A stretch of DNA of 40,316 nt from Clostridiales bacterium. Lineage in GTDB: Bacteria > Bacillota > Clostridia > Christensenellales > Borkfalkiaceae. Below, one piece after another: positions 6,811 through 15,555 of this stretch. Every line of letters starts with the position of its first letter. Within the stretch, counting starts at the first letter, position 1. Below the pieces are notes generated by a model. It saw only the letters and a list, made by a program, of their open reading frames with translations, had not been told where the DNA came from and ran no database searches. The stretch lies in contig SVHW01000011.1 of assembly GCA_015055655.1 (NCBI GenBank), forward strand, positions 1 to 40,316, written 5' to 3'. The translations under genes and the position numbers were made by a program.

Positions 6811-8499
6811 ATGAAAATTGTAATCGTTGGTGGGGTTGCAGGTGGTGCAACGGCGGCGGCAAGAATAAGAAGGTTGGATGAAAACGCGGAAATAATTATT
6901 TTTGAACGTTCGGGGTATATTTCTTATGCAAACTGCGGTTTGCCATATTACGTCGGTGGGGTTATTGAAGATAAGGAAGATTTGACCTTGCAAACCCCAG
7001 AAAGCTTTTTTCGACGTTTCAAAATCCAAGCGAAAGTCCATCACGAGGTAACGGATATTGACGTGAAAAACAAAACCGTTTCCGTGACCAATTTACAAAC
7101 GGGAACGAGCTTTACGGAAACTTATGATAAACTGATTTTATCCCCCGGTGCAAAGCCCGTTTTTCCCGATTTCTATGCAGAAAACGAAAGGACGTTTACC
7201 CTCCGTACGGTAGAAGATACGCTGAAAATTCGCGCGGCTGTAGAGAACAAACCGCCTGAAACGGCGGTGGTTATCGGCGGTGGGTTTATCGGGCTTGAAA
7301 TGGCGGAAAATCTTACTACGTTAGGAATAAAAACGACCGTTGTTCAGCGTGGTGACCACCTTTTACCGACTTTGGATTATGATATGGCGTCCTTTATCCA
7401 CGCGAAATTTAGAAGCAGAGGCGTACAACTTCTATTAAACGCAAATACGACTTCGATGCGTCTTGAAAATGATAAAGTGCTGTTGACGTTTGCCGACGGA
7501 AACAAACTTGCCTCGGATATGGCGGTGCTTGCCGTTGGCGTAACGCCTGAAAATACGCTGGCGAAAAAAGCTGCGTTGGCGCTCGGGGTGAAAGGCGCAA
7601 TTAAAGTCAACGAAAAAATGGAAACGTCCGTTGCCGATATTTACGCCGTAGGGGACGCGGTACAAGTGAAGCATTTTATAACCGAGCAAGATTCGGTGAT
7701 TTCTTTGGCGGGGCCTGCCAACAAGCAAGGTCGTATCGCTGCCGATAACGTTTGCGGCTTTAACAGCGCATACAAAGGTTCGCAAGGCTCGTCCGTGATA
7801 AAATTGTTCGATATGACGGTGGCAACGACGGGAATAAACGAAAAGCAAGCAAAAGCGAACGGCTATGCCTACGAGAAAATTATTTTAACGCAAAATTCGC
7901 ACGCGGGGTACTATCCCAATGCAACGGCGATGACCTTGAAACTGATTTTTGGAAAAGAGTCGTACAAAATTTTAGGGGCGCAAATCGTCGGCTATGACGG
8001 CGTTGATAAACGCATTGACGTGATAGCAACGGCAATGCGGGCAGGGTTGAAGGCAGACGAATTAAAGGAACTGGACCTCGCTTACGCACCGCCGTATTCT
8101 TCGGCAAAAGACCCTGTAAATATGGCTGGGTTCGTTGCGGAAAATATCAAAAATGGCATTGTAAAACAGTTCTATTTTGAGGATATTTCCGCTTTGCGCG
8201 CAAGAAACGACGTGATTTTGTTGGATACTCGCACTCCGTTGGAATATACGCGAGGGCACGCCGACGGATTTATCAATATCCCTTTGGATGAAATAAGAGT
8301 ACGTTTGGGCGAGCTTGATAAGAGCAAAAAAATCTACGTGATGTGTCAAAGCGGACTTCGCAGCTATCTGGCGACGCGGATTTTAAGCCAAAATGGCTTT
8401 GAGACGTACAACTTTGCAGGGGGATATAGGGTATACAGCAGTATCAAAAACGAAGAAGTGTTATCCAAGCAATGTTATGCTTGCGGTATGGAGAAGTAA
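6811..8499 (+). CDS. CoA-disulfide reductase with C-terminal rhodanese domain
   Basis: A 562-residue FAD- and NAD(P)H-dependent disulfide reductase of the CoADR-RHD type, which reduces CoA disulfide, persulfides or polysulfides in the cytoplasm. The N-terminal FAD motif is VGGVAGG. The single redox Cys42 lies in YANCGLPY, as in CoA-disulfide reductases rather than two-Cys reductases. The second nucleotide-binding motif is VVIGGGFIGLEMAE, near residue 155. The last 100 or so residues are a rhodanese domain with active-site loop CQSGLRS (Cys512). The tail CYACGMEK adds two more cysteines that may relay sulfur or bind metal. Length is normal for the fusion family. It is the first chromosomal gene after the island and has its own promoter. 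Known relatives act in thiol and sulfur homeostasis; the exact substrate is inferred. Confidence 0.9.
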   Translation: MKIVIVGGVAGGATAAARIRRLDENAEIIIFERSGYISYANCGLPYYVGGVIEDKEDLTLQTPESFFRRFKIQAKVHHEVTDIDVKNKTVSVTNLQTGTSFTETYDKLILSPGAKPVFPDFYAENERTFTLRTVEDTLKIRAAVENKPPETAVVIGGGFIGLEMAENLTTLGIKTTVVQRGDHLLPTLDYDMASFIHAKFRSRGVQLLLNANTTSMRLENDKVLLTFADGNKLASDMAVLAVGVTPENTLAKKAALALGVKGAIKVNEKMETSVADIYAVGDAVQVKHFITEQDSVISLAGPANKQGRIAADNVCGFNSAYKGSQGSSVIKLFDMTVATTGINEKQAKANGYAYEKIILTQNSHAGYYPNATAMTLKLIFGKESYKILGAQIVGYDGVDKRIDVIATAMRAGLKADELKELDLAYAPPYSSAKDPVNMAGFVAENIKNGIVKQFYFEDISALRARNDVILLDTRTPLEYTRGHADGFINIPLDEIRVRLGELDKSKKIYVMCQSGLRSYLATRILSQNGFETYNFAGGYRVYSSIKNEEVLSKQCYACGMEK

Positions 8500-8626
8500 A
8501 GAAAGGAAAAGGGAAGAATTGTTTTTTTGGGTGGCGCTGAGATGATAAAAATCACATTATAGCAAACGTTTTTTTGAGATAGTAATAGGAAATAATAAAT
8601 AATTACAAAAAAAATCCATAATAGTA

Positions 8627-8664
8627 TTGCAATTTTTGTCAAAAGATGTTACAATAGGTAAAAT
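8627..8664 (+). promoter_or_regulatory. overlapping promoters of the purine permease operon
   Basis: Two overlapping sets fit: TTGCAA 8627-8632, 17 bp, TACAAT 8650-8655; and TTGTCA 8636-8641, 17 bp, TAAAAT 8659-8664. A hairpin (ttgtgc-gcga-gcacaa) lies at 8666-8681 just before the AAGGAG site. There is no room for a purine riboswitch. Confidence 0.65.
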
Positions 8665-8696
8665 ATTGTGCGCGAGCACAAAAAAAGGAGATTGTT

Positions 8697-10196
8697 ATGA
8701 ACAAGTTTTGTAAGTTTCTTGGTTTTGACGAAAGCAAGAAAACAACGGTAAGAACTGAAATCATGGCAGGCGTCGTAACCTTCTTGGCGATGGCGTATAT
8801 TCTTACGTTGAATCCCTTGCTTATGTTAGACCTGTTTAACTCGTCTACTTACGGATATATGTATTCTTCCGTGTTCGTGGCGACGGCACTTGGCGGCTTT
8901 TTAGGGACGTTGTTCATGGCTATTTATGCGAAGTTGCCTTTAGCGCAAGCACCCGGCTTAGGATTAAATTCGATGGTGGGCGGTTTGCTTGGCGGTAGCT
9001 TGATTGGTTTCTCGCTGTCGTTTGGGAACTCCATGTTGCTCGTCTTTATTTCGGGGTTATTATTTTTAGGGTTAAGTATCTTTAAAATTCAAGGTACGTC
9101 TATCAGAAAGATTATTTTTGATTGTATTCCCGAATCGATACGAAAAGCAATTTCCGTTGGTATTGGTTTATTCATCGCCTTAATTGGGCTTGCCAATGCA
9201 GGGATTGTTGTCGTAGGGGACGGTACGGTTATCGATATGGTTAAATTATCGACGTGGGATATGGCGTCTGTTGGTCCTGCTTTGGTTTGCCTCTTCGGTT
9301 TTTTGGTTATCGTCGTACTTTCTCATTTCAAGATTAAAGGTGCGGTTATTATCGGTATCATCGCCGCAACGTTGCTGGGTATGATTCCCAGTATCGGCGT
9401 GACGAAATGGTCGGGAGAAACTTGGGCGTTTTGGGAACATTTTGCCAACTTTTTCTCGTTCGACCCCTCTAAGGGCGGCGCGTTCTTTGCTGTGTTTACC
9501 GAAGGTTTCTCTTTTGCTGACGGCGTGCCCGTAATGTCGCTTATTATGACGGTTATTACTTTCTGTATGATTGATATGTTCGACACGATGGGTACTTGCG
9601 TTGGTTGCTGTTCGGCGGCAGGTCTTATAACGGAAGACGGTACGCCGGTAAACTATGATAAAATTATGGTTTGCGACTCGGTTGCAACGTGTGCAGGTGC
9701 ATTGTTTGGTACGTCCACGGTTACGACGTTTGTTGAATCGGGCGCAGGGATTTCTGCAGGTGGTAAAACGGGGCTTACGTCGCTCGTTACCGCAGGTTTA
9801 TTCCTGTTCTCTATATTCTTATTGCCCTTGTTTGCGTCTATTCCCGGCGCAGCAGCTTCGTCTGCCTTGATTTGGGTTGGTTGCTTGATGTTGAAAGGCG
9901 TAAAAGACGTGAAAGTGGACAGCGTGAAAGAATTCGTGCCTACCTTCCTTACGATTGCTATGATGCCCCTTTGTTATTCCATTACGGAAGGTATTGGATT
10001 TGGTATTCTTTCGTATGTGATTATTGATATTTTCGGCTATCTTGGCGATTTAATTTCGTACAAAATCAAATCGAAGAAGGCAAATGCAACGGAAGACGGC
10101 GAAGAAATTAAGAAACCCGTTTGGGATTTGAAAGTGGTTACTATCGTTATAGCCTTGCTTTTTGTGGTATATTTCTTTGTTCCAACTACTTTTTAA
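8697..10196 (+). CDS. NCS2-family purine permease (AzgA/PbuG-like)
   Basis: A 499-residue membrane transporter for hypoxanthine, guanine or adenine, driven by a cation gradient. The start motif GVVTFLAMAYILTLNP and the APGLGLN and MFDTMGT motifs are typical of the AzgA-like branch of NCS2 permeases. About 12-14 membrane segments are evident, and a charged loop (KSKKANATEDGEE) lies before the last segment. The next gene, 24 bases on, is hypoxanthine phosphoribosyltransferase. Uptake and trapping of the base as nucleotide are therefore encoded together. The start has AAGGAG 6-7 bases upstream. Confidence 0.9.
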   Translation: MNKFCKFLGFDESKKTTVRTEIMAGVVTFLAMAYILTLNPLLMLDLFNSSTYGYMYSSVFVATALGGFLGTLFMAIYAKLPLAQAPGLGLNSMVGGLLGGSLIGFSLSFGNSMLLVFISGLLFLGLSIFKIQGTSIRKIIFDCIPESIRKAISVGIGLFIALIGLANAGIVVVGDGTVIDMVKLSTWDMASVGPALVCLFGFLVIVVLSHFKIKGAVIIGIIAATLLGMIPSIGVTKWSGETWAFWEHFANFFSFDPSKGGAFFAVFTEGFSFADGVPVMSLIMTVITFCMIDMFDTMGTCVGCCSAAGLITEDGTPVNYDKIMVCDSVATCAGALFGTSTVTTFVESGAGISAGGKTGLTSLVTAGLFLFSIFLLPLFASIPGAAASSALIWVGCLMLKGVKDVKVDSVKEFVPTFLTIAMMPLCYSITEGIGFGILSYVIIDIFGYLGDLISYKIKSKKANATEDGEEIKKPVWDLKVVTIVIALLFVVYFFVPTTF

Positions 10197-10220
10197 CAAC
10201 GTTAAGCGTAGGAAAAGTAT

Positions 10221-10778
10221 ATGAATCAAAACGAGTTAATAACGGGATATAAAAATAAAATCAAACGTGTTTTGATTTCGCAAGAGGAAATTCAAGCGGC
10301 AATTCAAAAAGCGGGAAAGGCCATTGACGAAATTTATGACGGCCGTCCCATATTGCTTGTCAGTATCTTAAAAGGCGCGTTTGTGTTTATGGCGGATGTA
10401 TGCCGCGCGGTAAACGTACCTTGTGAAATTGCGTTTATGTGCGCGAAAAGCTATTATGCCGGCACACAATCTTCGGGCGTAGTGAAAATTACGATGGATT
10501 TGGATAGAGATATCACCGATTGTCACGTGGTTATCATTGAGGATATTATCGATACGGGCAGGACGTTAAACGATATCGTAAAGGTGTTAAAATCGCGTAA
10601 TCCTGCTTCTTTGCGCGTAATAACGTTGCTTGATAAACCCTCGCGTAGGGTGGTGGATTTTAAGGCGGATTTGTCTTTATTTACGATTCCGGATTTGTTT
10701 GTCATAGGATACGGCTTGGATTGTGGGGAGTTATATAGAAATCTTCCGTACATTGCCGAGTATAATACCGACGCATAA
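10221..10778 (+). CDS. hpt: hypoxanthine phosphoribosyltransferase
   Basis: A 185-residue cytoplasmic enzyme that joins hypoxanthine (or guanine) to PRPP to give IMP or GMP. The PRPP loop VVIIEDIIDTGRTL is at residues 103-116. The flexible loop with SYYAGTQSSG (77-86) and the SILKGAF motif (48-54) match the family, and length is typical. It follows the purine permease by 24 bases and presumably shares its promoter. No strong terminator is visible before the next promoter. Confidence 0.95.
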   Translation: MNQNELITGYKNKIKRVLISQEEIQAAIQKAGKAIDEIYDGRPILLVSILKGAFVFMADVCRAVNVPCEIAFMCAKSYYAGTQSSGVVKITMDLDRDITDCHVVIIEDIIDTGRTLNDIVKVLKSRNPASLRVITLLDKPSRRVVDFKADLSLFTIPDLFVIGYGLDCGELYRNLPYIAEYNTDA

Positions 10779-10805
10779 AAAAATCGTGTTTTTTTCATAG
10801 ACCTA

Positions 10806-10833
10806 TTGCAAAAATTAAAAAAACTGCTATAAT
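10806..10833 (+). promoter_or_regulatory. promoter of the small lipoprotein gene
   Basis: TTGCAA (10806-10811), 16-bp spacer, TATAAT (10828-10833). AGGAGGA follows at 10855-10861, 7 bases before the ATG. Confidence 0.75.
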
Positions 10834-10868
10834 AAAATTAGTAGACGTCAATTAGGAGGATAGTTTTT

Positions 10869-11270
10869 ATGAAAAAAAGAGCAAAATGGTTGGCTTTGGC
10901 GGCGGCTTCTGCGCTGGGTTGTATGACGTTGGCGGCTTGCGCGCCTACGAATTTGGATAAAGCGTATAAGAAAATGTCTGCGGAGGGATATAAAGTAGAC
11001 ATCATCGCTGAAAATAAGGACGACGACGAAGGCTTACTTATCGCGAGAAAATCGGAAAGCTTGACGGAACGCGACGTAATCGTTGCTTGCTTATTTGAAA
11101 ATAAGGAAGACGCCAAAGAGTTTTACGAAGAAGTAAAATATAACGCCGGAATTTTCCTTGCAAGCTTGGCAATATACGGCGTGGACGCTGAAGACGTCGG
11201 TTCGCCTACGCGCGACGGCAAGTGGGTGTATTTCGGTTCTTCAGACGCGATTGAAGATTTCACGGATTGA
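10869..11270 (+). CDS. small lipoprotein of unknown function
   Basis: A 133-residue exported protein. The signal peptide ends LAAC with lipidation at Cys24. The mature part of about 110 residues is acidic, begins with TNLDKAYKKMSAEGYKV, and has no family I recognise. It has its own promoter and terminator, so it is a single-gene unit between purine salvage and the symporter operon. Confidence 0.75.
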   Translation: MKKRAKWLALAAASALGCMTLAACAPTNLDKAYKKMSAEGYKVDIIAENKDDDEGLLIARKSESLTERDVIVACLFENKEDAKEFYEEVKYNAGIFLASLAIYGVDAEDVGSPTRDGKWVYFGSSDAIEDFTD

Positions 11271-11284
11271 TAAAACGTAATACG

Positions 11285-11311
11285 TAAAAAACACGCCTCG
11301 GCGTGTTTTTT
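11285..11311 (+). terminator. terminator after the small lipoprotein gene
   Basis: Hairpin aaaaaacacgc-ctcg-gcgtgttttt with an A-run on one side and a T-run on the other, so it could work in both directions. Confidence 0.85.
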
Positions 11312-11334
11312 ATTTTAGAAAGATTGTTCGTATC

Positions 11335-11375
11335 CCTGTCGTTCGGTTGACAGGCTCTTGATAATATGCTATAAT
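11335..11375 (+). promoter_or_regulatory. consensus promoter with overlapping inverted repeat (symporter operon)
   Basis: TTGACA (11347-11352), 17-bp spacer, TATAAT (11370-11375): a perfect SigA-type consensus. The inverted repeat CCTGTC-N8-GACAGG (11335-11340 and 11349-11354) overlaps the -35 box and has the geometry of a repressor operator. The regulator is not in the window. Confidence 0.75.
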
Positions 11376-11447
11376 AAACAATAATCACAAAATTCGATTA
11401 AATTTTGGTTAAAAATCAAAAAAACAAATAAGAAGGCAAAAGATAAA

Positions 11448-13001
11448 ATGGTTTGGGATTATATAATTTTGGCAATATATGCGTTGAGCATGATAGGGAT
11501 TGCGATTTACACGCGCAACCGTTCCAAGTCGGTAAACGATTTTTTATTGGCAGGGAAGAAGGGGCTTAACGGTTGGATGACGGCGTTTGCGTACGGAACG
11601 ACGTATTTTTCCGCTGTTATTTTCATAGGCTATGCAGGGAAATTCGGCGCGCAGTACGGTTTGGCGGCGGTGTGGATTGGTATTGGCAACGCCATACTCG
11701 GTTCGCTTATCGCTTGGTTGGTATTGGCAAAACGCACCAAAACTATGACCACCCGTTTGGCTGCAAAAACGATGCCGGAATTTTTCGAGAAACGGTACGG
11801 CAGCCGTCGGTTAAAAATCGTTTCCGCGGTAATCATTTTCTTGTTCTTAATCCCGTATTCCGCGTCGGTGTACAACGGATTGAGTTCGCTTTTTATGGTT
11901 GTATTTGATATTCCCGGCTGGGTAATTATGTTGGCGCTTGCTGCGCTGACGGCGTTGTATCTCTTTTTCGGGGGATATTTCGCGACGGCGCTTTCCGATT
12001 TTATTCAAGGCATTATTATGCTTATCGGCGTAGTGGCGATGGTGATTTGTTTTATGAATCACGGCAACGTCGATTGGGATTTGAGCAAGCTTACGAGCAG
12101 CAGCGAACTGGGTTGGTTTACGTTTTCCAGCGCGAACACGGGTTTGTACGGCAATACGGTATCGCTGATTTCGTTGATACTTTTGACGTCGTTTGGCGTA
12201 TGGGCGTTGCCGCAAACGATACATAAATACTACGCCGTGCGCGATAACAAAGCGATTATGCAAGGCACGGTGGTAAGCACGTTATTCGCCCTTATTATTG
12301 GGTTTGGCGCATATTTTACGGGCGCGCTTTCCGCGTATTTCCCCAATGCGCTTGTGCAGGGTAGCGATAATATTATCCCTTTGATGATAAAAGCGGTGAT
12401 TCCGTCGGGGCTTATCGGCGTCCTTGCCGTATTGATTTTATCGGCGAGTATGTCCACCCTCTCGTCGGTGTCGCTGGCGTCGGCGTCCGTCGTTGCCGTG
12501 GATATCTATAAGGGAAAAATCAACCCCAACGCCTCGGATAAAAAGGTGAATTGGGTGCTGAAATCGCTGTGCTTGGTGTTCGTGGCGATTTCCGTAGTGC
12601 TGGCAATTCTCAACGAGAAATACAAAATTTCCGCCATTGCCTACCTTATGGGGTTAAGCTGGGGCGTGTTGGCAGGTTGTTTTATGGGCCCGTACGTGCT
12701 TGGCGTATTGTGGAAGAAGGTTTCGCGGCCTGCGGTGTGGAGCTCGATTATCAGCTCGCTCGTGCTGACGGTGACGCTGATTTTCATCTTCGGTTACGAT
12801 AAAAACGGTTGGGATTGCGCCTTTGGCAAAGCGTTGCAAGACGGAATCAACTGTTCGCCGATGATAGGCGTGATTTGTATGGCGTTTTCGCTGATAATTA
12901 CGACGGTGGTCAGTTTGTTTACCAAAGCGCCTACGCAGGAAACGCAAGCGGCGTTTGAAGATAAGACAGATAAGGAAGAAAAGGCGGTGGAAGAGAAATG
13001 A
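11448..13001 (+). CDS. sodium:solute symporter family transporter
   Basis: A 517-residue inner membrane protein of the SSS family with about 13 membrane segments. The early segment is followed by the family's SVNDFLLAGKK stretch, and later FAYGTTYFSAVIF and SASMSTLSS resemble sodium-site regions. The acidic C-terminus (DKTDKEEKAVEEK) is cytoplasmic. It overlaps the phenylacetate-CoA ligase start by 4 bases (ATGA), so the two are translated together. From that context an aromatic or aryl carboxylic acid is the likely substrate; that is inference. The ribosome site is a weaker AGAAGG about 11 bases before ATG. Confidence 0.85.
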   Translation: MVWDYIILAIYALSMIGIAIYTRNRSKSVNDFLLAGKKGLNGWMTAFAYGTTYFSAVIFIGYAGKFGAQYGLAAVWIGIGNAILGSLIAWLVLAKRTKTMTTRLAAKTMPEFFEKRYGSRRLKIVSAVIIFLFLIPYSASVYNGLSSLFMVVFDIPGWVIMLALAALTALYLFFGGYFATALSDFIQGIIMLIGVVAMVICFMNHGNVDWDLSKLTSSSELGWFTFSSANTGLYGNTVSLISLILLTSFGVWALPQTIHKYYAVRDNKAIMQGTVVSTLFALIIGFGAYFTGALSAYFPNALVQGSDNIIPLMIKAVIPSGLIGVLAVLILSASMSTLSSVSLASASVVAVDIYKGKINPNASDKKVNWVLKSLCLVFVAISVVLAILNEKYKISAIAYLMGLSWGVLAGCFMGPYVLGVLWKKVSRPAVWSSIISSLVLTVTLIFIFGYDKNGWDCAFGKALQDGINCSPMIGVICMAFSLIITTVVSLFTKAPTQETQAAFEDKTDKEEKAVEEK

Positions 13002-14299
13002 TTTGGTCGAAAGAAGAAACGTTTTCGCGCGAGGAAATGGAAGCTTTACAGCTTTCCCGTTTGCAAGAAACGGTGGCAAGAGTATACGATAAAGTGCCGT
13101 ATTACCGCGCAAAAATGGACGAAAAGGGCGTAAAGCCGCAGGATATCAAAACGCTGAAAGATTTGGCAAAATTGCCTTTTACAACGAAGCAAGATATGCG
13201 CGATACCTATCCGTTTGGGTTATTTGCCGTGCCGCAAGATAAAATCGTGCGTATTCACGCAAGTTCCGGCACGACGGGGAAACCTACGGTGGTAGGGTAC
13301 ACCCAAGCCGATTTGGAAACGTGGACGGACTGCGTTTCCCGTATCGCTTGTATGGGCGGCGCGAGTGAAAAGGACGTGGCGCAAATTTGTTTTGGTTACG
13401 GTATGTTCACGGGCGCGCTGGGTTTGCATTACGGCTTGGAAAAAATCGGCGCGGCTATCGTGCCTTCTTCGACGGGGAACTCGGAAAAGCAACTGATGTA
13501 TATGCAAGATTTTAAAACGTCGCTTTTGGTTGCTACGCCCTCGTACGCGTTGCGACTTGCCGAAGTGGCTAGGCAAAACGGCATTGAACCGCAAACCGAT
13601 TTGCATATCAAAATTGCGCTTGTTGGCAGCGAATTGTTGACGGACGCGATGCGTGAAGAAATGCATTTGGCGTGGGGCAGGGACGTGAAGATTACGTCGA
13701 ACTACGGCATGAGCGAGTTGATGGGCCCCGGCGTTTCGGGCGAGTGTTTAGAACATTGCGGTATGCACATCAACGAAGATTATTTTATCCCTGAAATCAT
13801 CGACAGCGCGACGGGCGAAGTGTTGCCTGCGGGCGAGAAAGGGGAACTGGTTATCACCTGTATCAAAAAAGAAGGGTTGCCGCTTATCCGTTACCGCACG
13901 AAAGACATTACGCGCCTTTTCTACGAGCCGTGCGCTTGCGGAAGAACGACGGTGCGTATGGAAAACTTGTCGGGCAGAAGCGACGATATGTTAAAAATCC
14001 GTGGCGTCAACGTCTTCCCCGGACAGATTGAAGAAGTGGTGTTATCCGTGGAAGAGCTCGGTCCTCATTACGAAATTATCGTGGAAAGAGAGGGCTATAC
14101 GGACAAACTGACGGTGCGTGTGGAACTCAATAAGGAAACGGACTCGTTTGCGGAATTGCAACGCATTGAAGCGACGACGAGGAATAAGTTGAAAGTGGTG
14201 CTTGGATTAGATGCGAAAATCCGTTTGGAATCGCCGAACACGTTGCAACGTTTTGAGGGGAAAGCCAAGCGTATTAAAGATTTACGGAATACGAAATAA
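12998..14299 (+). CDS. paaK: phenylacetate-CoA ligase
   Basis: A 433-residue cytoplasmic adenylate-forming enzyme that makes aryl-CoA from an aryl acetate, ATP and CoA. The adenylation signature SSGTTGKPT begins at residue 89. A later YGMSELMGPGVSGEC motif and the RYRTKDIT motif are characteristic, and length is typical. It may use phenylacetate, indoleacetate or related acids. In anaerobes such ligases often serve with ketoacid ferredoxin oxidoreductases, which are not in this window. It overlaps the symporter gene by 4 bases and is followed 13 bases later by an ACT-domain gene, an arrangement common in Firmicutes. Confidence 0.92.
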   Translation: MIWSKEETFSREEMEALQLSRLQETVARVYDKVPYYRAKMDEKGVKPQDIKTLKDLAKLPFTTKQDMRDTYPFGLFAVPQDKIVRIHASSGTTGKPTVVGYTQADLETWTDCVSRIACMGGASEKDVAQICFGYGMFTGALGLHYGLEKIGAAIVPSSTGNSEKQLMYMQDFKTSLLVATPSYALRLAEVARQNGIEPQTDLHIKIALVGSELLTDAMREEMHLAWGRDVKITSNYGMSELMGPGVSGECLEHCGMHINEDYFIPEIIDSATGEVLPAGEKGELVITCIKKEGLPLIRYRTKDITRLFYEPCACGRTTVRMENLSGRSDDMLKIRGVNVFPGQIEEVVLSVEELGPHYEIIVEREGYTDKLTVRVELNKETDSFAELQRIEATTRNKLKVVLGLDAKIRLESPNTLQRFEGKAKRIKDLRNTK

Positions 14300-14312
14300 A
14301 AAGGGGAAAACT

Positions 14313-14735
14313 ATGACGGCAAAACAAATTTCGGTATTTATAGAAAACAGAAAAGGGCGTTTGGGCGCAGTATTGGACGTTTTGAAGGAAAACGACGTCA
14401 ATATCCTTTCGCTGAGCCTTGCCGATACGGCGGAATACGGCATTTTGCGTATTATTTCCAATAAGGCGGAAGAGGGCAAAAAAGCGTTGTCTTCCGCAGG
14501 GTTTTCCAGTATGCTGACGGACGTGTTTATCGTGCAAGCTCCGCATACGCCCGGCGCGCTGCAAAATATTTTACGCGTCATTTCCGCGGAAGAGTTGAAC
14601 GTGGAGTATATGTACGGGCTTTCCGTGGCGAGCGAAGAAGGCTCTATCGTCGTAAAGACGTCGGATACCGAACGCGCGGAAGAAATCTTTAAAAAATACG
14701 GCATCGTTACGCTGACGGAAGAAAATTTACTGTAA
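14313..14735 (+). CDS. tandem ACT-domain protein
   Basis: A 140-residue cytoplasmic protein made of two ACT domains (about 1-70 and 71-140). Each begins with a beta-strand-type start (QISVFIENRKGRL and then IVQAPHTPGALQNIL). ACT pairs bind amino acids. Proteins of this type are usually encoded beside phenylacetate-CoA ligase and may sense an aromatic amino acid. The start ATG 14313 has AAAGGGGAAA just upstream; a longer frame from 14211 overlaps the ligase gene and is less likely. Confidence 0.88.
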   Translation: MTAKQISVFIENRKGRLGAVLDVLKENDVNILSLSLADTAEYGILRIISNKAEEGKKALSSAGFSSMLTDVFIVQAPHTPGALQNILRVISAEELNVEYMYGLSVASEEGSIVVKTSDTERAEEIFKKYGIVTLTEENLL

Positions 14736-14742
14736 AGAAAAT

Positions 14743-15297
14743 ATGAAGAACACGAAAAATGCGGAAAAACGCCCGTTGTGGGTAAAGATAACGCTGTGGG
14801 TGCTGTTGGCGGCGGTGGCGACGCTATGCGCGCTGTCGTTTACCGTGTTTAGAGGCGCGTGTCAGCGGTCGGAATTAAAAGGCGTGGACAAGGATTTTAC
14901 CGTGGAAGATAAAAACGGCAACGCCGTTTCCCTGTACGAAATGTCCAATAAACCGATAGTGGTCAATTTTTGGGCGATTTGGTGTCCGCCTTGCAAGACG
15001 GAATTGCCTGCCTTTCAAGATTTGTACGAAGAATATAAAGACGAAGTTTCCTTCGTGTTCGTCAACGAGTTACATTGGCGTGGAAATACGGTGGCGGAAG
15101 TGGAGGCGTTTTTAGACGAAAACGGGTATACCTTTCCCACCTATTACGATATAGACGGCGACGCGGCAGACGCGTATGACGTATCTTCTATACCGCTGAC
15201 GGTGTTTATCGGGCAGGACGGCAAAGTGAAAAAAACGTACAGCGGCGCGATGCCAAAAACCTTGCTCCGCGCGTATATCAAAGATATTTTAGAATAA
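14743..15297 (+). CDS. TlpA-like membrane-anchored thioredoxin
   Basis: A 184-residue protein with an N-terminal membrane segment at about 14-37 and an extracytoplasmic thioredoxin fold. The active site is WCPPC (Cys81 and Cys84), and the cis-proline motif SSIPLT is near residue 150. This is a thiol-disulfide oxidoreductase of the TlpA/ResA type that acts outside the membrane. It lacks a proper lipobox (the cysteine at 40 is preceded by RGA). It starts 7 bases after the ACT gene, so it belongs to the same operon, though a functional link to aryl-CoA formation is not obvious. Confidence 0.88.
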   Translation: MKNTKNAEKRPLWVKITLWVLLAAVATLCALSFTVFRGACQRSELKGVDKDFTVEDKNGNAVSLYEMSNKPIVVNFWAIWCPPCKTELPAFQDLYEEYKDEVSFVFVNELHWRGNTVAEVEAFLDENGYTFPTYYDIDGDAADAYDVSSIPLTVFIGQDGKVKKTYSGAMPKTLLRAYIKDILE

Positions 15298-15430
15298 AGC
15301 AAAACAAGGAAATAAAAAACAGCCGTATTTGGCGGCAAAAACCGCGCAAAAGCATAAACCGAGTGTTTATCTTACAAGATGTGAAATCGACGAAATACGG
15401 GCGATTTACGGCGTTTAATAAGACGTAAAG

Positions 15431-15466
15431 CAACGAGAGGGAACGGGCAACCGTTCCCTCTCGTTG
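15431..15466 (+). terminator. long perfect hairpin ending the symporter operon
   Basis: A 16-bp perfect stem (15431-15446 with 15451-15466, loop gcaa). It lies between two convergent transcripts. The T-run is weak (ttgttattg), so its efficiency in either direction is uncertain. Confidence 0.6.
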
Positions 15467-15485
15467 TTATTGACGAAAAAAGAAA

Positions 15486-15519
15486 GGAAAAACCCCGATT
15501 GCGTTTCCGCAATCGGGGG
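15486..15519 (-). terminator. terminator of the minus-strand surface-protein cluster
   Basis: An 11-bp stem ccccgattgcg/cgcaatcgggg with loop tttc. Read on the minus strand it is followed by TTTTT. It lies about 40 bases past the stop of the 1669-residue lipoprotein gene. Confidence 0.85.
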
Positions 15520-15555
15520 AAAATAGTTTTTATTGAGTTGTTTTACAAACTATCC

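Noticed and set aside
8500-8696. Possible purine riboswitch before the NCS2 permease
   Set aside because: The promoter at 8627-8664 leaves only about 25-30 bases of leader, too short for the aptamer.
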